Assembly: GCA_905203765.1 (NCBI GenBank)
Contig: CAJKXC010000085.1
Location: forward strand, 1-8,169
DNA length: 8,169 nt
Reading direction: 5' to 3'
From: an uncultured Bacteroides sp.
GTDB lineage: Bacteria; Bacteroidota; Bacteroidia; Bacteroidales; Bacteroidaceae
The notes below the pieces were generated by a model that ran no database searches, was not told the DNA's origin, and saw only the letters and a program-made list of their open reading frames with translations. Below, one piece after another: positions 1-7,848 of the stretch (the stretch's first letter is position 1; each line of letters begins with the position of its first letter). Both the position numbers and the translations under genes were made by a program.

Positions 1-3000
1 AACGGTGAGGGGAACGGTTCTTGACAGTAATGGTGAGACAATCATTGGAGCCTCGGTAACTTTAAAAGGTAATAATTCAATAGGTACAATTACAGATATA
101 GATGGCAATTTTGTATTGACTGTGTCCAGTGAGAAGTCTATCCTTATTGTTTCGTATGTAGGAATGAAACCACAGGAAGTAAAAGTCGTTTCTAAAGGTC
201 TTATTAAAGTAACATTGGAAGATGACACCAAGCAACTGGAAGAAGTGGTTGTGGTGGGTTACGGACAACAAAAGAAAGCGTCTGTGGTAGGTGCTATTGC
301 ACAAACCACTGGTGAGACATTACAGCGTGCAGGTGGTGTGTCGAATGTGGGTGCGGCATTGACGGGTAATTTGCCGGGTGTGGTGACTTCTGCCTCTACT
401 GGTATGCCGGGTGACGAAGACCCGAAAATTGTAATTCGTAGCGTTAGCTCGTGGAATAATAGCGAACCGCTTATCCTTGTGGACGGTATCGAACGTCCGA
501 TGAGCAGTGTGGACATGAGTTCTGTACAGTCTATATCTGTATTGAAGGATGCGTCGGCAACTGCTGTTTATGGTGTGAAGGGTGCCAATGGTGTCATTCT
601 TGTAACCACTAAGCGCGGTAACGAAGGTCGGGCCAAGATTGACGTAAGTATGAACATGACGGCTAAAGTGGTTTCTGCTCTGCCGGGAAGAATGGAGTCG
701 GCGGATGCGTTGTATGTGCGTAATCAGGCTGCCGAATATGAGTTAGGCTTGAATCCTGCTTCTTGGAATAAAATATTGCCGATGGAGACGATTGACAAAT
801 ATCGCCATCCTGCTAATTTGGAAGAGGCCGAACGTTATCCGAACGTTGACTGGCAGAAAGAGCTTTTCAAAGATTATGCCATGTCATACAATCCGAGCAT
901 CAACCTGTCGGGTGGTACACGCCACGTCAAATATTTCGCTGCGGTAGACTTTCTGCATGAAGGTGACTTGTTCCGCGAATGGGACAATAACCGTGGTTAT
1001 CAGGCAGGTTACGGATTCAACCGTATTAATGCACGTAGTAATTTGGACTTCAAGATTACCAAAACTACCGTATTGAAAGCCAATATTTTCGGTTCTTACG
1101 GTGTGAAGAAATCACCGTGGGGAGTTGCCGACGATTCATTTGGTGCCTCGCAGTTGTGGCAGGCTGCCTACAGTTCTCCGTCAGACGCTTTCTTGCCCCG
1201 TTATTCCGACGGTACGTGGGGATACTACAAGCCCAATTCGCAAGGTGCGCCGAACTCTGTGTTGAATCTCGCCAATGCAGGCTATGAAATGCTTACTACT
1301 ACCCGCGTCAATACTGACTTTGTATTGGAACAGGATTTGAGTTTCCTCGTAAAAGGATTACGTGCAAGTGCCATGATTTCGTGGGACAACGTGTTTGTGG
1401 AAGCCGGTCGTGGTGTCAATGACTTGAATCACGGGACGCAGACCAAATGGATAGATCCGGAAACAGGTGAGGTGCATTATAGCAACGCGCAAACCGACTC
1501 TAAAACCGGACTCGATTTTCAGGAAGGTATCTTGTGGTCTACAGCAGGTGGTGCTGTGCGGGACTGGTCTACTCAACGCAATCTTTTTTATCAAGGACAA
1601 TTGTCATGGAGCGGCAAGTTCGGTGACCACGATGTCAGCGCCATGGGAGTGTTCAACCGTACCGAACGAAGCACTGGTAGCGAATTCCCTCACTATCGTG
1701 AAGACTGGGCGTTCCGCGCCACTTATAGTTATGGCAACCGTTATTTCTTGGAATACAACGGTGCATACAACGGTTCCGAGAAGTTTAGTCCCGACTATCG
1801 TTTCGAGTTGTTTAACTCAGGTGCGTTGGGCTGGATGATAAGCGAAGAAAAATTCTTCAAGCCTCTCCGTAAGTGGGTAGATATGTTGAAAGTACGTTAT
1901 TCTATCGGTGAGGTAGGTGACGATAATCTTGGTATTCGTTTTCTATATGCTACACAGTGGGCTTACGGAGGTAAGTCTTTCCACGGTTTGAACAATCGAA
2001 CCGAGTCTCCTTACACTTGGTACAAGGAAGCTACGGTAGGTAATCCCGATGTACATTGGGAAACAGCTTTGAAGCAGAATATCGGTGTTGATTACGCTTT
2101 CTTCGATGGTTTGCTTGCCGGTAGTTTGGAATTTTTCTATGACAAGCGTTCGGACATTCTTGTAGCCGGCGACAAACGTGCCACTCCCGGTTATTTAGGA
2201 ATTTCCGCCCCGGCTGCCAACTTAGGACGCGTGCGTACGAAAGGATACGAATTGGAACTTCGTGTAAATAAAACATTGAACAACGGTCTTCGTCTGTGGG
2301 GTAACTTCAATATGACTCATGCTGAAAACAAGATTCTCAAATACGATGACCCTGTGTTGCGTCCCGCATACCAGAAGTCGGAAGGATTTGCCATCGGACA
2401 AGACCACGCTCATCTTACGGCAGGATTTGCCAACACGTGGGACGAAGTATTCGCCATGCCTACACACAATACGATGAACGATCAGAAATTGCCCGGACAG
2501 TATATCACTATGGACTATAATGGTGATGGCGTGATAGATGCCAACGACAGCGCTCCTTACGGCTATACGGGTACTCCCGAAAATACGTACAACGCTACTA
2601 TCGGATTCGATTACAAGGGATTCAGCTGCTTTGTACAGTTCTATGGAGTGACCAACGTCAACCGTTATGTGGGTTTTACTTCCTTGCACAATAACGTGAA
2701 TACTGTATTCGACGAAGGAGTATTCTGGTCGAAAGATCGTTTTGATGCAGATGCTCCCATGCCTCGTATCAATTCTACTCCGAGTTATTATGAAGGTACT
2801 CGCTTCCATTACGACGGTTCGTTTATTCGTCTGAAGAATGCTGAAGTGGCTTACACTTTTACACAACCTTGGGTAAAGAAAATTGGATTGAACAGATTTA
2901 AAATATTCCTGAACGGAAACAACCTTTGGGTATGGTCGCGTATGCCGGATGACCGCGAATCGAACTTTGCAGGTACGGGATTGGCTTCGCAAGGTGCTTA

Positions 3001-3046
3001 TCCTACTGTACGTCGTTTCAATCTGGGTATTAAATTTGACCTTTAA
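1..3046 (+). CDS. SusC/RagA-type TonB-linked outer membrane transporter, 5' partial
   Basis: This is an outer-membrane TonB-dependent transporter of the SusC/RagA family, which imports oligosaccharides or other oligomers handed over by a SusD-type lipoprotein. The frame is open from the window edge. The GTG at base 5 is an internal valine rather than a start, because the frame enters in the middle of a CarboxypepD_reg-like domain (TVRGTVLDSNGETIIGAS). Counting that GTG codon as residue 1, this domain covers about residues 1-72. A TonB-box-like EEVVVVGYG follows at 79-87. The plug runs to about 206 and contains LTGNLPG, LILVDG and YGVKGANGVILVTTKRG. The rest is the beta-barrel, ending in a short strand (NLGIKFDL) before TAA. 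An EF-hand-like loop, DYNGDGVIDAND, lies at 837-848. The usual plug IRG motif reads IRS here. The signal peptide and any STN domain would be upstream, out of view. The SusD-like partner starts 14 bases downstream. The family call is very secure; the substrate is unknown. Confidence 0.97.
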   Translation, partial: TVRGTVLDSNGETIIGASVTLKGNNSIGTITDIDGNFVLTVSSEKSILIVSYVGMKPQEVKVVSKGLIKVTLEDDTKQLEEVVVVGYGQQKKASVVGAIAQTTGETLQRAGGVSNVGAALTGNLPGVVTSASTGMPGDEDPKIVIRSVSSWNNSEPLILVDGIERPMSSVDMSSVQSISVLKDASATAVYGVKGANGVILVTTKRGNEGRAKIDVSMNMTAKVVSALPGRMESADALYVRNQAAEYELGLNPASWNKILPMETIDKYRHPANLEEAERYPNVDWQKELFKDYAMSYNPSINLSGGTRHVKYFAAVDFLHEGDLFREWDNNRGYQAGYGFNRINARSNLDFKITKTTVLKANIFGSYGVKKSPWGVADDSFGASQLWQAAYSSPSDAFLPRYSDGTWGYYKPNSQGAPNSVLNLANAGYEMLTTTRVNTDFVLEQDLSFLVKGLRASAMISWDNVFVEAGRGVNDLNHGTQTKWIDPETGEVHYSNAQTDSKTGLDFQEGILWSTAGGAVRDWSTQRNLFYQGQLSWSGKFGDHDVSAMGVFNRTERSTGSEFPHYREDWAFRATYSYGNRYFLEYNGAYNGSEKFSPDYRFELFNSGALGWMISEEKFFKPLRKWVDMLKVRYSIGEVGDDNLGIRFLYATQWAYGGKSFHGLNNRTESPYTWYKEATVGNPDVHWETALKQNIGVDYAFFDGLLAGSLEFFYDKRSDILVAGDKRATPGYLGISAPAANLGRVRTKGYELELRVNKTLNNGLRLWGNFNMTHAENKILKYDDPVLRPAYQKSEGFAIGQDHAHLTAGFANTWDEVFAMPTHNTMNDQKLPGQYITMDYNGDGVIDANDSAPYGYTGTPENTYNATIGFDYKGFSCFVQFYGVTNVNRYVGFTSLHNNVNTVFDEGVFWSKDRFDADAPMPRINSTPSYYEGTRFHYDGSFIRLKNAEVAYTFTQPWVKKIGLNRFKIFLNGNNLWVWSRMPDDRESNFAGTGLASQGAYPTVRRFNLGIKFDL

Positions 3047-3060
3047 AACATCATCGAATT
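3047..3060 (+). other. Short A/T-rich leader between first susC-like and susD-like genes
   Basis: The 14 bases (AACATCATCGAATT) between TAA and the next ATG contain no Shine-Dalgarno sequence and no room for a promoter or terminator. The two genes are therefore almost certainly co-transcribed. A/T-rich leaders without a Shine-Dalgarno sequence are usual in Bacteroidota. Confidence 0.6.
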
Positions 3061-4962
3061 ATGAAAAAATACATTATAAAATATGCTGTAATGGCTTGTT
3101 TGAGTCTCGGATTGACGGGTACGACTGCTTCGTGTACCGACTATCTGGACAAGGCACCCGAATCGGATGTCACTCCGGAAAATGCCTTTAAGGACTTCCA
3201 CAATTTTCAGGGATTTGTAGAAGAGCTTTATGCTTGTATTCCCGACATGGCCAAACAATACTGGTCAAACTCTTGGAACTGGGGTGAAGACGAAGTGATT
3301 GGTGTAGACTGCAATTATCACATGGGCTATAAAGTGGACCAAGGCGACTTTTGGGGGTGGCAGGCTGAACACGACGGCTGGGGGGCCGGATTTATGGATT
3401 GCAAAACTCTGAATCTGGACTTTACTACTCCGAACGACGGATTCAGATGGAACCGCGACTTGTGGCCCGCTTCTTGGTACGGAATCCGTAAATGTAATAC
3501 GGGATTAGCAAATCTGGACCTGCTTACCGATGCAACGCAGGAACAGAAGAACGCCATTGCCGGACAGCTTTATTTCTTCCGCGGGTGGTTTCATTTCATG
3601 CTGATACAATATTTCGGCGGATTGCCTTATATAGATAAGGTGTTGCCTCCCAACGAAACATTCAACGAGCCGCGACTCAGCTATCACGAATGTGCCGACA
3701 AGGCTGCCGATGATTTCCGGATGGCTGCCGATCTGCTGCCTATTGATTGGGACAAGACATCTATCAGCCCGAGCACGAAAGGATACAACCAACTGCGCAT
3801 CAACAAAATCATGGCACTGGGCTATTTAGGTAAAAACTACTTGTGGGCAGGAAGTCCGTTGATGAACAAGGTGTCCACAGGAAGTGAATCCTACAATCAG
3901 GAATATTGCCGGAAGGCTGCCGAAGCGTTCGGGGAGTTGCTTACGCTGGTAGAGAACCGACAGACGCAATATAGCTTGGTGGACTTTGAGGACTATTCCG
4001 ACCTCTTCTACACATACGGAAAGAATGCCCAAATGCCGGGTTCTACAGAAGCATTGTTCAGAGGATTGGTGGCAGATGGCTGGCAAAACTCAACTTTTGG
4101 TTTAGCTCTTCAGTTTGTGCCTGCCAGCTATAAGAAAGAAAACAATCCGCAACTCTCGCCCACAGCCAACTATGTACACTATTACGGTATGGCAAATGGA
4201 TTGCCGCTCGACGACCAGGAATCCAAGTGGGACAAGACTCATCCTTGGAAAGGACGCGACCCACGTTTCTATCATGATATTCGCTTCGACGGTTCGCCTA
4301 TGGTATCTGATGCAAAAAAAGATTCGGAGGAGGTCGGTGACTTAGCCGTTGCATCCCTCTACACAGGCGGAAACGCCCGTGACGACCAGTTCGGAAGCCG
4401 TACCGGATTCCTGCTTGGCAAGTTTATTCCGGTGACAGCCAATAAATGGGATGATGGCTGGGGATGGAGTCCGCAGATGCATATCTATTGCAGCTATATG
4501 CGTCTGGCAGACATTTATCTGATGTATGCTGAAGCTGCGGCAAATGCTACCGGCTCGTCTACAGGAAAGTCAACCAACTGTACACTTACGGCACTGGCCG
4601 CAGTCAACACCATCCGCAAACGTGCGAGAGTAGAAGGTGTCAATGCCAAATATACCGGTTCAATCGATCTGTTCAACAGTGAGATTCGCCGCGAACGTGC
4701 GGTAGAACTTGCATACGAAGGACACCGTTTCACTGACTTGCGTCGCTGGTTGCTTATCGACAAGAAACCTTATACCGAAAAGACTGCTGTCGATTTCCAA
4801 CGGGTAGGCGACCTTGCCGAGAACCCTCAGGAAACAGCTGTAAGCGGCTATACATATCGGGTAATCGTGACGCGTAATTTCACGGAGAAGCATTACTGGT
4901 TGCCTCTGAAATTGTCTGACGTGACCTTGTATCCGGAGTTCTATCAGAATCCGGGATGGTAA
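3061..4962 (+). CDS. RagB/SusD-type surface glycan-binding lipoprotein
   Basis: This is a complete 633-residue SusD/RagB-family protein. Such proteins are surface lipoproteins that cap the cognate SusC barrel and bind its ligand. The ATG at 3061 is chosen because it gives a type II signal peptide: MKKYIIKY, a hydrophobic stretch, then lipobox TASC with Cys25 as the lipidated residue. The mature start, CTDYLDKAPESD, is typical of the family. Family landmarks are GQLYFFRGWFHF at 168-179 with QYFGGLPYID after it (TPR-like helical core), an ERAVELAYEGHR stretch at 545-556 leading into FTDLRRW, and a C-terminal WLPLKLSD ending in QNPGW. Tryptophan is dense near the N-terminus (residues 68-139), and another aromatic patch, KWDDGWGW, lies at 462-469. 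These are candidates for sugar stacking, by inference. The length is somewhat above the roughly 550 residues of SusD itself but within the family range. It lies between two susC-like genes; the upstream one, 14 bases away, is the presumed partner. Confidence 0.96.
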   Translation: MKKYIIKYAVMACLSLGLTGTTASCTDYLDKAPESDVTPENAFKDFHNFQGFVEELYACIPDMAKQYWSNSWNWGEDEVIGVDCNYHMGYKVDQGDFWGWQAEHDGWGAGFMDCKTLNLDFTTPNDGFRWNRDLWPASWYGIRKCNTGLANLDLLTDATQEQKNAIAGQLYFFRGWFHFMLIQYFGGLPYIDKVLPPNETFNEPRLSYHECADKAADDFRMAADLLPIDWDKTSISPSTKGYNQLRINKIMALGYLGKNYLWAGSPLMNKVSTGSESYNQEYCRKAAEAFGELLTLVENRQTQYSLVDFEDYSDLFYTYGKNAQMPGSTEALFRGLVADGWQNSTFGLALQFVPASYKKENNPQLSPTANYVHYYGMANGLPLDDQESKWDKTHPWKGRDPRFYHDIRFDGSPMVSDAKKDSEEVGDLAVASLYTGGNARDDQFGSRTGFLLGKFIPVTANKWDDGWGWSPQMHIYCSYMRLADIYLMYAEAAANATGSSTGKSTNCTLTALAAVNTIRKRARVEGVNAKYTGSIDLFNSEIRRERAVELAYEGHRFTDLRRWLLIDKKPYTEKTAVDFQRVGDLAENPQETAVSGYTYRVIVTRNFTEKHYWLPLKLSDVTLYPEFYQNPGW

Positions 4963-4993
4963 ACAAGTGACTTATTAAACGAAATAGAATATC
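4963..4993 (+). other. A/T-rich intergenic leader before second susC-like gene
   Basis: This 31-base gap has 8 G/C by hand count. It holds no hairpin followed by a T-run, no TAnnTTTG-type Bacteroides promoter element and no Shine-Dalgarno sequence. Read-through transcription from the upstream pair is the simplest reading. The octamer ATAGAATA lies 2 bases before the ATG and also occurs in the leader of the second susD-like gene. Confidence 0.5.
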
Positions 4994-7804
4994 ATGAAAC
5001 AAATTCATAAAAATATAATTCTTAGCGCCGGACTATTGTTTGCTTCTGCCGGGCTGATGGCTCAGACGGATGTGGAGAAGACTGATACATTGGCTCAGAA
5101 AGTGAATGTGGCTTTCCGCACAGTGGACCGGGCGGATTTGATGGGTGGTGTCTCGTCCGTCAATGTAGAGGAACTGACTAATAAAAGTTATTCGCTGTAC
5201 AGTCTCGACAATATGCAATCTTTAGTGGGAGGTTACAACGGACAATTATGGAACATGGGCGAAGCGTTGGTATTGGTAGACGGAGTCCCTCGTGAGGCAA
5301 ACAACATTCGTCCTACCGAAATAGCCCAAATCACATTCCTCAAAGCAGCGCAAGCCGTGGTGCTTTACGGCAGCCGTGGTGCGAAGGGAGTCATTCTTAT
5401 CACCACGAAGCGCGGATGCGATAAAGACTTGCGGGTGAGTGCGCGTGCCAATGCCGGTATCAATGTGCCTAAAAGCTATCCTAAATATCTGGCTTCTGCC
5501 GAATACATGACGTTGTATAACGAGGCGTTGCGTAACGACGGGTTGGATCCCGCTTTCTCGGATGAGCAGATTTACAACTATGCAAGCGGAAGTAACCCTT
5601 ACCGTTATCCGAACATCAACTTCTTTTCCGATGACTATATTCGGAAGACAAGTCAGGACTATAACGGAGTGGCCGAGTTTTCGGGCGGCGGACGCTACGC
5701 CAACTTCTATACGAACATCGGTTACGAGAGTTCCAACGACTTGCTCAACTTCGGTGAAAGTAAGAACAACCGCAATTCGCGCCTGAATATCCGCGGTAAT
5801 GTGGATTTGCGTATGAACGATTGGATCAGCGGTTGGGTAAATGCAAATGCTATCTTCTACGATTCCCGTCACGATAAGGCAGACTACTGGGCTAACTCGG
5901 CTACGTTACGTCCGACTGCTCCCGGTTCGGCGCCTCTTGTACCTTTCATTCCCATTGAGTTTGTCGATAAAAACGATGCTGCTTCGTGGACGTTGATCAA
6001 TAATAGCAATTACCTTATTGACGGCAAATATCTATTGGGAGGTACGCAGTTGAACATGACTAATCCTTTTGCTGCCATGTATGCGTCCGGTTATCAGAAA
6101 GCTACTTCACGTCGTTTCCAGTTTGATGCGGGAATCAACCTCGATTTGTATAAAGTACTGAAAGGATTGTCATTCCGTACACAGTTCTCCGTAGACTACG
6201 GAACTTCTTACATCACTTCTATCGACGACGACTATGCAGTGTATGAAGCCTCTTGGAACAATGCTTTCGGAGGCGACCGTATTACTTCATTGACTAAGTA
6301 CAATATGGACAAGCATACCGGTACGCAAAACGTATCGGGCAGTACGGCGTATCAGACCATTTATTTCTCTGCACAGTTCGGCTATCAGAACACTTTTGCC
6401 GACAATCATCATGTGAATGCATTGTTGTTGGCTCAAGGCAGCCAGCAGACCTATTCGGGTACCTACCATCGCACTAGCAATTCCAACTTGGGTTTGCAAC
6501 TCGATTATAACTATGCCGGTAAGTATTACGCCGATTTCAGCATGGCAGCGGTTCATTCCGCCAAATTGCCCGAAGGCAACCGGATAGGGCTTTCGCCTTC
6601 GTTTACGTTGGGATGGCGTCTTTCCGAAGAGGGTTTCCTCAAAGATGCCGATTGGCTCGATAACCTGAAACTGATGGCAGGCTATAGTGTGCTCAATCAG
6701 GATTTGGATATCAGTGATTACTACATGTATGCTACCAAGTTTACACAGGCAGGTACGTGGTGGGGATGGAGCGAGGTAAACAACTCGATGCAGACCACCG
6801 ACTTCCTGCAAGGTGGAAACCCCGACCTCGGCTACATCAAGCGTAAGGAATTTACGGTAGGATTGGACGCTTCTCTTTGGAAGGGATTGGTGAGACTCAA
6901 TGCCAATTACTTCGTAACCAATACCGAAGGATTGCTGGCGCAGCCCCAAAATTATCCGTCTTATTTCCAGACTTATTATCCGAAGTCCGATATGCGTCCT
7001 TATATTAACATGAACAACCAACGTCGTACGGGTGTGGACTTGAGTGTAAATGTGGGCAAAAAGCACGGTGACTTTGAATGGAATGTGGGGCTTGTGGGTA
7101 TGTACTACACCTCCAAGAACACCAAATGGGACGAGAATGTGAAATATGACTGGCTGAAAGCCGAAGGTGAGGCGATTGATGCTTTGCGCGGATATCAATG
7201 CATCGGATTCTTCAAAGACGCTGCCGATGTGGAAAGCTCGGCAAAGGTGAATGCTAATACCAAACCCGGTGATTTGAAGTATGTAGACCAAAACAACGAC
7301 GGTGTCATCAATGAGCAAGACCAGGTGGTATTGGGCAAGTGGGGTGCTTCCTGGGTGATGGGTCTCAACCTGACTGCCAAGTACAAAGGCTTCACATTGT
7401 TTGTGGCAGGCACCGGATCGTTTGGTGGCAAAGGACTGAAGAATAATAGTTATATGCACGTGTATGGCGATCGCAAATATTCTGAAGTGGTTCGCGGACG
7501 CTGGACGGAAGAGACGGCAGATATCGCCACATACCCGCGTCTCACAACACAAGGTGGCGACCTGAACTTTGTGGCTTCCGACTTCTGGTTGTACGACACT
7601 TCACGTTTCGATTTGAACCGTGTTCAATTGTCTTACGACTTCCCGGCTGCTATGCTGAAAGGCAAACTTGTGAAAGGTTTACAAATCTATGCCAACGGAA
7701 CAAGCCTGTTGACCTTGGCGAAGGAGCGTAAATATATGGAGATGAATGTAGGGACTTCTCCCCAATGCCGTTCGTACGCACTGGGTGTAAAGGTAGACTT
7801 TTGA
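4994..7804 (+). CDS. SusC/RagA-type TonB-linked transporter lacking the CarboxypepD_reg domain
   Basis: This is a complete 936-residue outer-membrane transporter of the SusC/RagA family. The ATG at 4994 gives a signal peptide, with likely cleavage after LMA (residue 23) to leave mature Gln24. Only about a dozen residues follow before the plug begins at VNVAFRTVDRADLMGG, so the usual carboxypeptidase-like domain of roughly 80 residues is absent. The TonB box is also not of the EEVVVVGYG type. The plug continues with LDNMQSLVGGYNG, LVLVDGVPRE, ITFLKAAQAVVLYGSRG and VILITTKRG, ending near 141. Compared with the first transporter, the stretch between the LTG/LVG motif and LVDG is about 22 residues shorter, and the STGMPG...IRS segment is missing. 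The barrel follows, with an EF-hand-like DQNNDGVINEQD at 765-776 and terminal strand YALGVKVDF. I recall this compact-plug form as a recurring SusC subfamily, so it looks like a natural variant and not a damaged gene. Its partner is the susD-like gene 44 bases downstream. The substrate is unknown. Confidence 0.96.
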   Translation: MKQIHKNIILSAGLLFASAGLMAQTDVEKTDTLAQKVNVAFRTVDRADLMGGVSSVNVEELTNKSYSLYSLDNMQSLVGGYNGQLWNMGEALVLVDGVPREANNIRPTEIAQITFLKAAQAVVLYGSRGAKGVILITTKRGCDKDLRVSARANAGINVPKSYPKYLASAEYMTLYNEALRNDGLDPAFSDEQIYNYASGSNPYRYPNINFFSDDYIRKTSQDYNGVAEFSGGGRYANFYTNIGYESSNDLLNFGESKNNRNSRLNIRGNVDLRMNDWISGWVNANAIFYDSRHDKADYWANSATLRPTAPGSAPLVPFIPIEFVDKNDAASWTLINNSNYLIDGKYLLGGTQLNMTNPFAAMYASGYQKATSRRFQFDAGINLDLYKVLKGLSFRTQFSVDYGTSYITSIDDDYAVYEASWNNAFGGDRITSLTKYNMDKHTGTQNVSGSTAYQTIYFSAQFGYQNTFADNHHVNALLLAQGSQQTYSGTYHRTSNSNLGLQLDYNYAGKYYADFSMAAVHSAKLPEGNRIGLSPSFTLGWRLSEEGFLKDADWLDNLKLMAGYSVLNQDLDISDYYMYATKFTQAGTWWGWSEVNNSMQTTDFLQGGNPDLGYIKRKEFTVGLDASLWKGLVRLNANYFVTNTEGLLAQPQNYPSYFQTYYPKSDMRPYINMNNQRRTGVDLSVNVGKKHGDFEWNVGLVGMYYTSKNTKWDENVKYDWLKAEGEAIDALRGYQCIGFFKDAADVESSAKVNANTKPGDLKYVDQNNDGVINEQDQVVLGKWGASWVMGLNLTAKYKGFTLFVAGTGSFGGKGLKNNSYMHVYGDRKYSEVVRGRWTEETADIATYPRLTTQGGDLNFVASDFWLYDTSRFDLNRVQLSYDFPAAMLKGKLVKGLQIYANGTSLLTLAKERKYMEMNVGTSPQCRSYALGVKVDF

Positions 7805-7848
7805 TGGGTCTCTCGTTGTAGAATATAAAAATATAGAATAAATAAGTC
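7805..7848 (+). other. A/T-rich intergenic leader before second susD-like gene
   Basis: This is the longest gap in the window, at 44 bases. Its last 28 bases have only 4 G/C (GAATATAAAAATATAGAATA and on to the ATG). It shows no Shine-Dalgarno sequence, convincing terminator hairpin or Bacteroides TAnnTTTG promoter element. It probably acts as the A/T-rich translation-initiation region of the following gene within one transcript. Confidence 0.5.

Noticed and set aside
5..7. GTG as the start codon of the first gene
   Set aside because: The frame is open to the window edge and the GTG falls inside a CarboxypepD_reg-like domain, with no signal peptide after it. The real start is upstream.
2222..2992. 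256-codon open frame on the - strand
   Set aside because: It is antisense to the first transporter's barrel, has no recognisable domain and matches no operon position.
579..5415. Similar DNA at the plug ends of the two transporters (579-625 and 5379-5415) as a recombination repeat
   Set aside because: Identity is limited to runs such as GTCATTCTT and AAGCGCGG, explained by shared protein motifs. No long direct or inverted repeat was seen.
5246..5872. 208-codon open frame on the - strand
   Set aside because: It is antisense to the plug and early barrel of the second transporter, with no family features.
6287..7552. 421-codon open frame on the - strand
   Set aside because: It lies wholly inside the second transporter's barrel, antisense to it. 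The protein shows no recognisable domain and the + strand frame has clear family motifs throughout, so it is a shadow.
7804..7821. ATG overlapping the TGA stop of the second transporter (five-codon frame)
   Set aside because: It ends after five codons. The lipoprotein start at 7849 has a proper signal peptide and lipobox.
7821..7840. TATA-AAA-TATA inverted symmetry in the leader as a hairpin or operator
   Set aside because: The arms are only a few A/T pairs and would not be stable. The pattern is expected in such A/T-rich sequence.
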